The position numbers and the translations under genes are program-made. The notes under the pieces are model-generated. The model made no database searches and was not told the origin of the DNA. It worked only from the letters and a program-made list of their open reading frames with translations. From Maribellus luteus (GTDB lineage: Bacteria; Bacteroidota; Bacteroidia; Bacteroidales; Prolixibacteraceae), in the NCBI RefSeq assembly GCF_003576475.1, contig NZ_QWGR01000018.1:1-64000 (forward strand): a stretch of 64,000 bases of DNA, in the 5' to 3' direction. This document shows, in pieces, positions 61,807-64,000 of the stretch (its first letter is position 1; each line of letters opens with the position of its first letter).

Positions 61807-64000
61807 TTAAAATTGCATTCGTATATCTGCTCCAAAATAAGGTTCTGCATTTCTTCGAAGGTAAGTGCCTTCTCGTTTATCAAGTTCCCAGGGGCGTATG
61901 TTTAGAAAGTTATTGGCAAAAAAGGATAATTTAAAACGTTGTGCAATTTCTTTCGAAATTTTGATGTTAAAAACAAAAAGCGGATCAAGAGTGCGGGCTG
62001 CAAAGCGGTAACGTTTTTCTTTTTCGATGGCTTGCTGTGCCAGGGTATTCTGAAAGTCTGCAACCAGGTAGGGGTGCTCCACGTCGTCGTAGTTCCGGTA
62101 ACTTACCGGCAGATAATAGTAATATTCATCTTCTTGCTCGTTCTGAAACAGGTTGGGCTGTCCGAGGTAGTCGCGAAGATCGCTGAGTGAATATAATTGA
62201 TAATCATCGTAACGTTTTCTCCAGTCTTTTTCGTACCATATTGCCTGTGTTGTGAGGGTTACCAGCATCCTTATCTCCGGGATGTGTGTGATAATGCTGA
62301 GGTTCGAGTTAAGCCGCTCCTGAACAACTCCATAGCCGTACTTGTTGGGGAATTTTACTACAAATGATTCCTGTGTGCTGATGTTGTTGTTATAAGTGGT
62401 GTAATGTTGCTGGTTCCAGTAGGGTGCATCTGTTCTGTGCGTTTCTGTTTGTAACCAGGCGCCGTTCAAAACAAAGGATGTGTGCAATGCTTCAATCCTG
62501 CCAAAATCAATGTTGTACTCAATGCCTCTTTTCCTCCGGCTTTGTGCATTCCGGTAGATACCGTAGCTGTAAAATTTCTCATTCATTTCATAGGAGACTG
62601 CTACCGGCGTTTCTGTGTCCGGGGCAGTGTAATAAACTCCTTGGCCTTTCACAAAATAAGGATGAAGTCCCGGTGCAATTTGTTCGTACTGACGATACAT
62701 TAACAGGAAAAAGTTATGATCCAGGATAAAACCACCTTCCTGCTTTTCATAAAAACCGGTAATTCGTGCTTTTACATTGTTGACCCTGAAGTCGATTCCC
62801 GCTTCCAGTTTTTCGCTGGTAGAAGCTTTCAGTTCCGGATTACGTGTGTCTTCCTTCACGTTGGTGGTTACCACTGCGAGGTCGGGGTAGTAGTTAAAAT
62901 TGACGTAGTCGCTGTAATGCTTGTCGGGATATAAATGAAGGAGGGTAGGAGCTTTGGTGGTTTGTCCGTAACCCGCCCTAAGCGTGATATTTCGGAAGGT
63001 GTGCGAACTATTTCTGTTGATGAGTGTGTAGCTTACATTCAGGCGCGGATCAACAGCCAAAGTGCCATTTGTTTTCAGAAAACTTTTGGGCTGAATGTTG
63101 TCCATGCGAATACCGGCCATAATGTGAAGAACGGTTTTTCCCAGTTTCAGATCGATTTTATCTTCTGCAAAAAGAGAAAGTTGGTGCAACGAGGGAATAT
63201 CAGTAAAAGGCCGCGGGCGGGTTCCTTCTCCTGCCGGAGGATGTGTGGGATCAAAAATGCGTCCTTCTCCGTTGTTGCCGGTGGTTCGCCATTCGGTTCC
63301 AAGCAGAACATTGTTGCTTAAACGCCCTGTTTGGTGGTAAAACTTTGCTTTGAGCTTCGAATAAATATCAAACGGACGTCCGTTGTAATTCACTTCCGAG
63401 TAATAGGTAGCAGGGCCGTACTCAACCGGGAATTCACCATCGGCCAAAGAGGTAACAAAAAAGTTGGCTCCTGTCGAAGTTGTTTCAAGCGTTTTTTCGT
63501 AGCCTTCCTGCCAGGTTTTACTTACTCCCAAATCGAATGAAAGACTTTTGAAAAGGCTTTTGTTGACCGACCACAAAGCAGAAATCTTGGTATTCAGGTT
63601 TTTGTCTTTTGCAAAATGTTCTTCACGGGCTTTCATATCCGGATCCCATTTTTTCCCATCCAGCGAGCTCGTAAAATCCATCTTCCATTCGATGTTCAAA
63701 GGCGTGGAATTCCGGAAGAAAGTATTGGTGTACTTGGCCGAAGTGTTGACTCTTTTGAAACGATCGGTTTGGCGGTTCAGGTCTCCATATGAATCGGTAT
63801 AACCTGCATCAATGTTAATAACCCCTTGGTTACCGGAAAGCAAATAGCCTTTTCCGAGGTAAGCCTGTTTGGTATGTGGGTCGGCTTGGAGCTTAACGCG
63901 ATAAGGTGAGCCGCCCGTTTTTGTTTTTATTTGAACTGCTCCCGAAGTAAGATTGCCCTGTTCGGCCGACGGGATGCCAACATCTACCGTTATAGATTCG
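61807..64000 (-). CDS. TonB-dependent receptor (5' end cut by the window)
   Basis: At least 731 residues are encoded; the gene runs off the window at 64000. The first visible residues VDVGIPSAEQGNLTSGAVQIKTKTGG belong to the plug domain, then comes a 22-strand type barrel (IDAGYTDSYGDLNRQTDRF, MAGIRMDNIQPKSFLKTNG, TLRAGYGQTTKAPTLLHLYP) ending with FGADIRMQF. It imports or handles an unknown ligand at the outer membrane. It is first of a six-gene operon; spacing to the next gene is 12 bases. Confidence 0.92.
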   Translation of the reverse strand, partial: ESITVDVGIPSAEQGNLTSGAVQIKTKTGGSPYRVKLQADPHTKQAYLGKGYLLSGNQGVINIDAGYTDSYGDLNRQTDRFKRVNTSAKYTNTFFRNSTPLNIEWKMDFTSSLDGKKWDPDMKAREEHFAKDKNLNTKISALWSVNKSLFKSLSFDLGVSKTWQEGYEKTLETTSTGANFFVTSLADGEFPVEYGPATYYSEVNYNGRPFDIYSKLKAKFYHQTGRLSNNVLLGTEWRTTGNNGEGRIFDPTHPPAGEGTRPRPFTDIPSLHQLSLFAEDKIDLKLGKTVLHIMAGIRMDNIQPKSFLKTNGTLAVDPRLNVSYTLINRNSSHTFRNITLRAGYGQTTKAPTLLHLYPDKHYSDYVNFNYYPDLAVVTTNVKEDTRNPELKASTSEKLEAGIDFRVNNVKARITGFYEKQEGGFILDHNFFLLMYRQYEQIAPGLHPYFVKGQGVYYTAPDTETPVAVSYEMNEKFYSYGIYRNAQSRRKRGIEYNIDFGRIEALHTSFVLNGAWLQTETHRTDAPYWNQQHYTTYNNNISTQESFVVKFPNKYGYGVVQERLNSNLSIITHIPEIRMLVTLTTQAIWYEKDWRKRYDDYQLYSLSDLRDYLGQPNLFQNEQEDEYYYYLPVSYRNYDDVEHPYLVADFQNTLAQQAIEKEKRYRFAARTLDPLFVFNIKISKEIAQRFKLSFFANNFLNIRPWELDKREGTYLRRNAEPYFGADIRMQF

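Noticed and set aside
1-64000. rRNA and tRNA genes
   Set aside because: I saw no rRNA-like stretch and no convincing tRNA cloverleaf; a dedicated scan could still find one that I missed.

Overview
The window looks like a chromosomal segment of a Bacteroidota bacterium, probably an environmental member of the Marinilabiliales (my inference from gene content, not a search). Supporting signs are two PorP/SprF proteins, a type B gliding/T9SS C-terminal sorting domain, a TonB-dependent receptor with DUF4876/DUF6850/DUF4857-type partners, a long PPi-dependent phosphofructokinase, GH29 and sulfatase genes, a Bacteroidota-type promoter (TTTG, 20 nt, TAnnTTTG) and a lack of strong Shine-Dalgarno sites.

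Region 1 (about 1-8,900) is an AT-rich island and the most unusual part. Five intergenic elements of 131-133 bp share imperfectly paired arms, a left AAC triplet and a right GTT triplet. At every one of the five intervals, the 9-10 bases after the GTT that opens a cassette recur as the exact reverse complement just before the AAC at the end of that same cassette. This is the signature of integron gene cassettes with attC sites. Cassette 1 encodes a Yip1-like membrane protein, cassette 2 a secreted repeat protein, cassette 3 an unknown cytoplasmic protein, cassette 5 a small membrane protein and cassette 6 a membrane protein whose own attC is missing. Cassette 4 is about 4.1 kb and carries what looks like a complete C-protein-controlled restriction-modification system. 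No integron integrase lies in the window, so this is an attC cluster or the distal part of an integron that starts upstream.

Region 2 (8,956-24,443) holds an MBL-fold hydrolase, two outer-membrane barrel proteins, a retropepsin-like membrane protein, and a fucose-targeting cluster: an AraC regulator divergent from two GH29 fucosidases, then a PagL-like lipid A deacylase and a sulfatase. PabC/PabB (folate), YggS and a dihydroorotate dehydrogenase-like protein follow.

Region 3 (24,455-35,220) contains a lectin/PKD cell-surface protein with a type B sorting domain beside two PorP/SprF genes, a HEAT-repeat protein, a MATE transporter, UvrA, and an ECF sigma factor with a small downstream partner.

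Region 4 (35,366-53,154) holds NhaA, an SPFH/PH-like/ribbon-helix-helix module, a GH18 enzyme divergent from an MFS-GH130 pair, Pfp, a coiled-coil lipoprotein, a flavoprotein, a DUF4159 protein, a FemAB-like transferase, an alpha/beta hydrolase, RsmE and cytochrome bd oxidase. Upstream of cydAB is a gene-free stretch with a 104-bp perfect direct repeat.

Region 5 (53,900-64,000) holds a SixA-like phosphatase, a monooxygenase-like protein, a phosphodiesterase, PrmA and a tight six-gene operon running from a TonB-dependent receptor (cut by the window edge) through DUF4876 and DUF6850 proteins to an ABC transporter and a DUF4857 protein, closed by a terminator.
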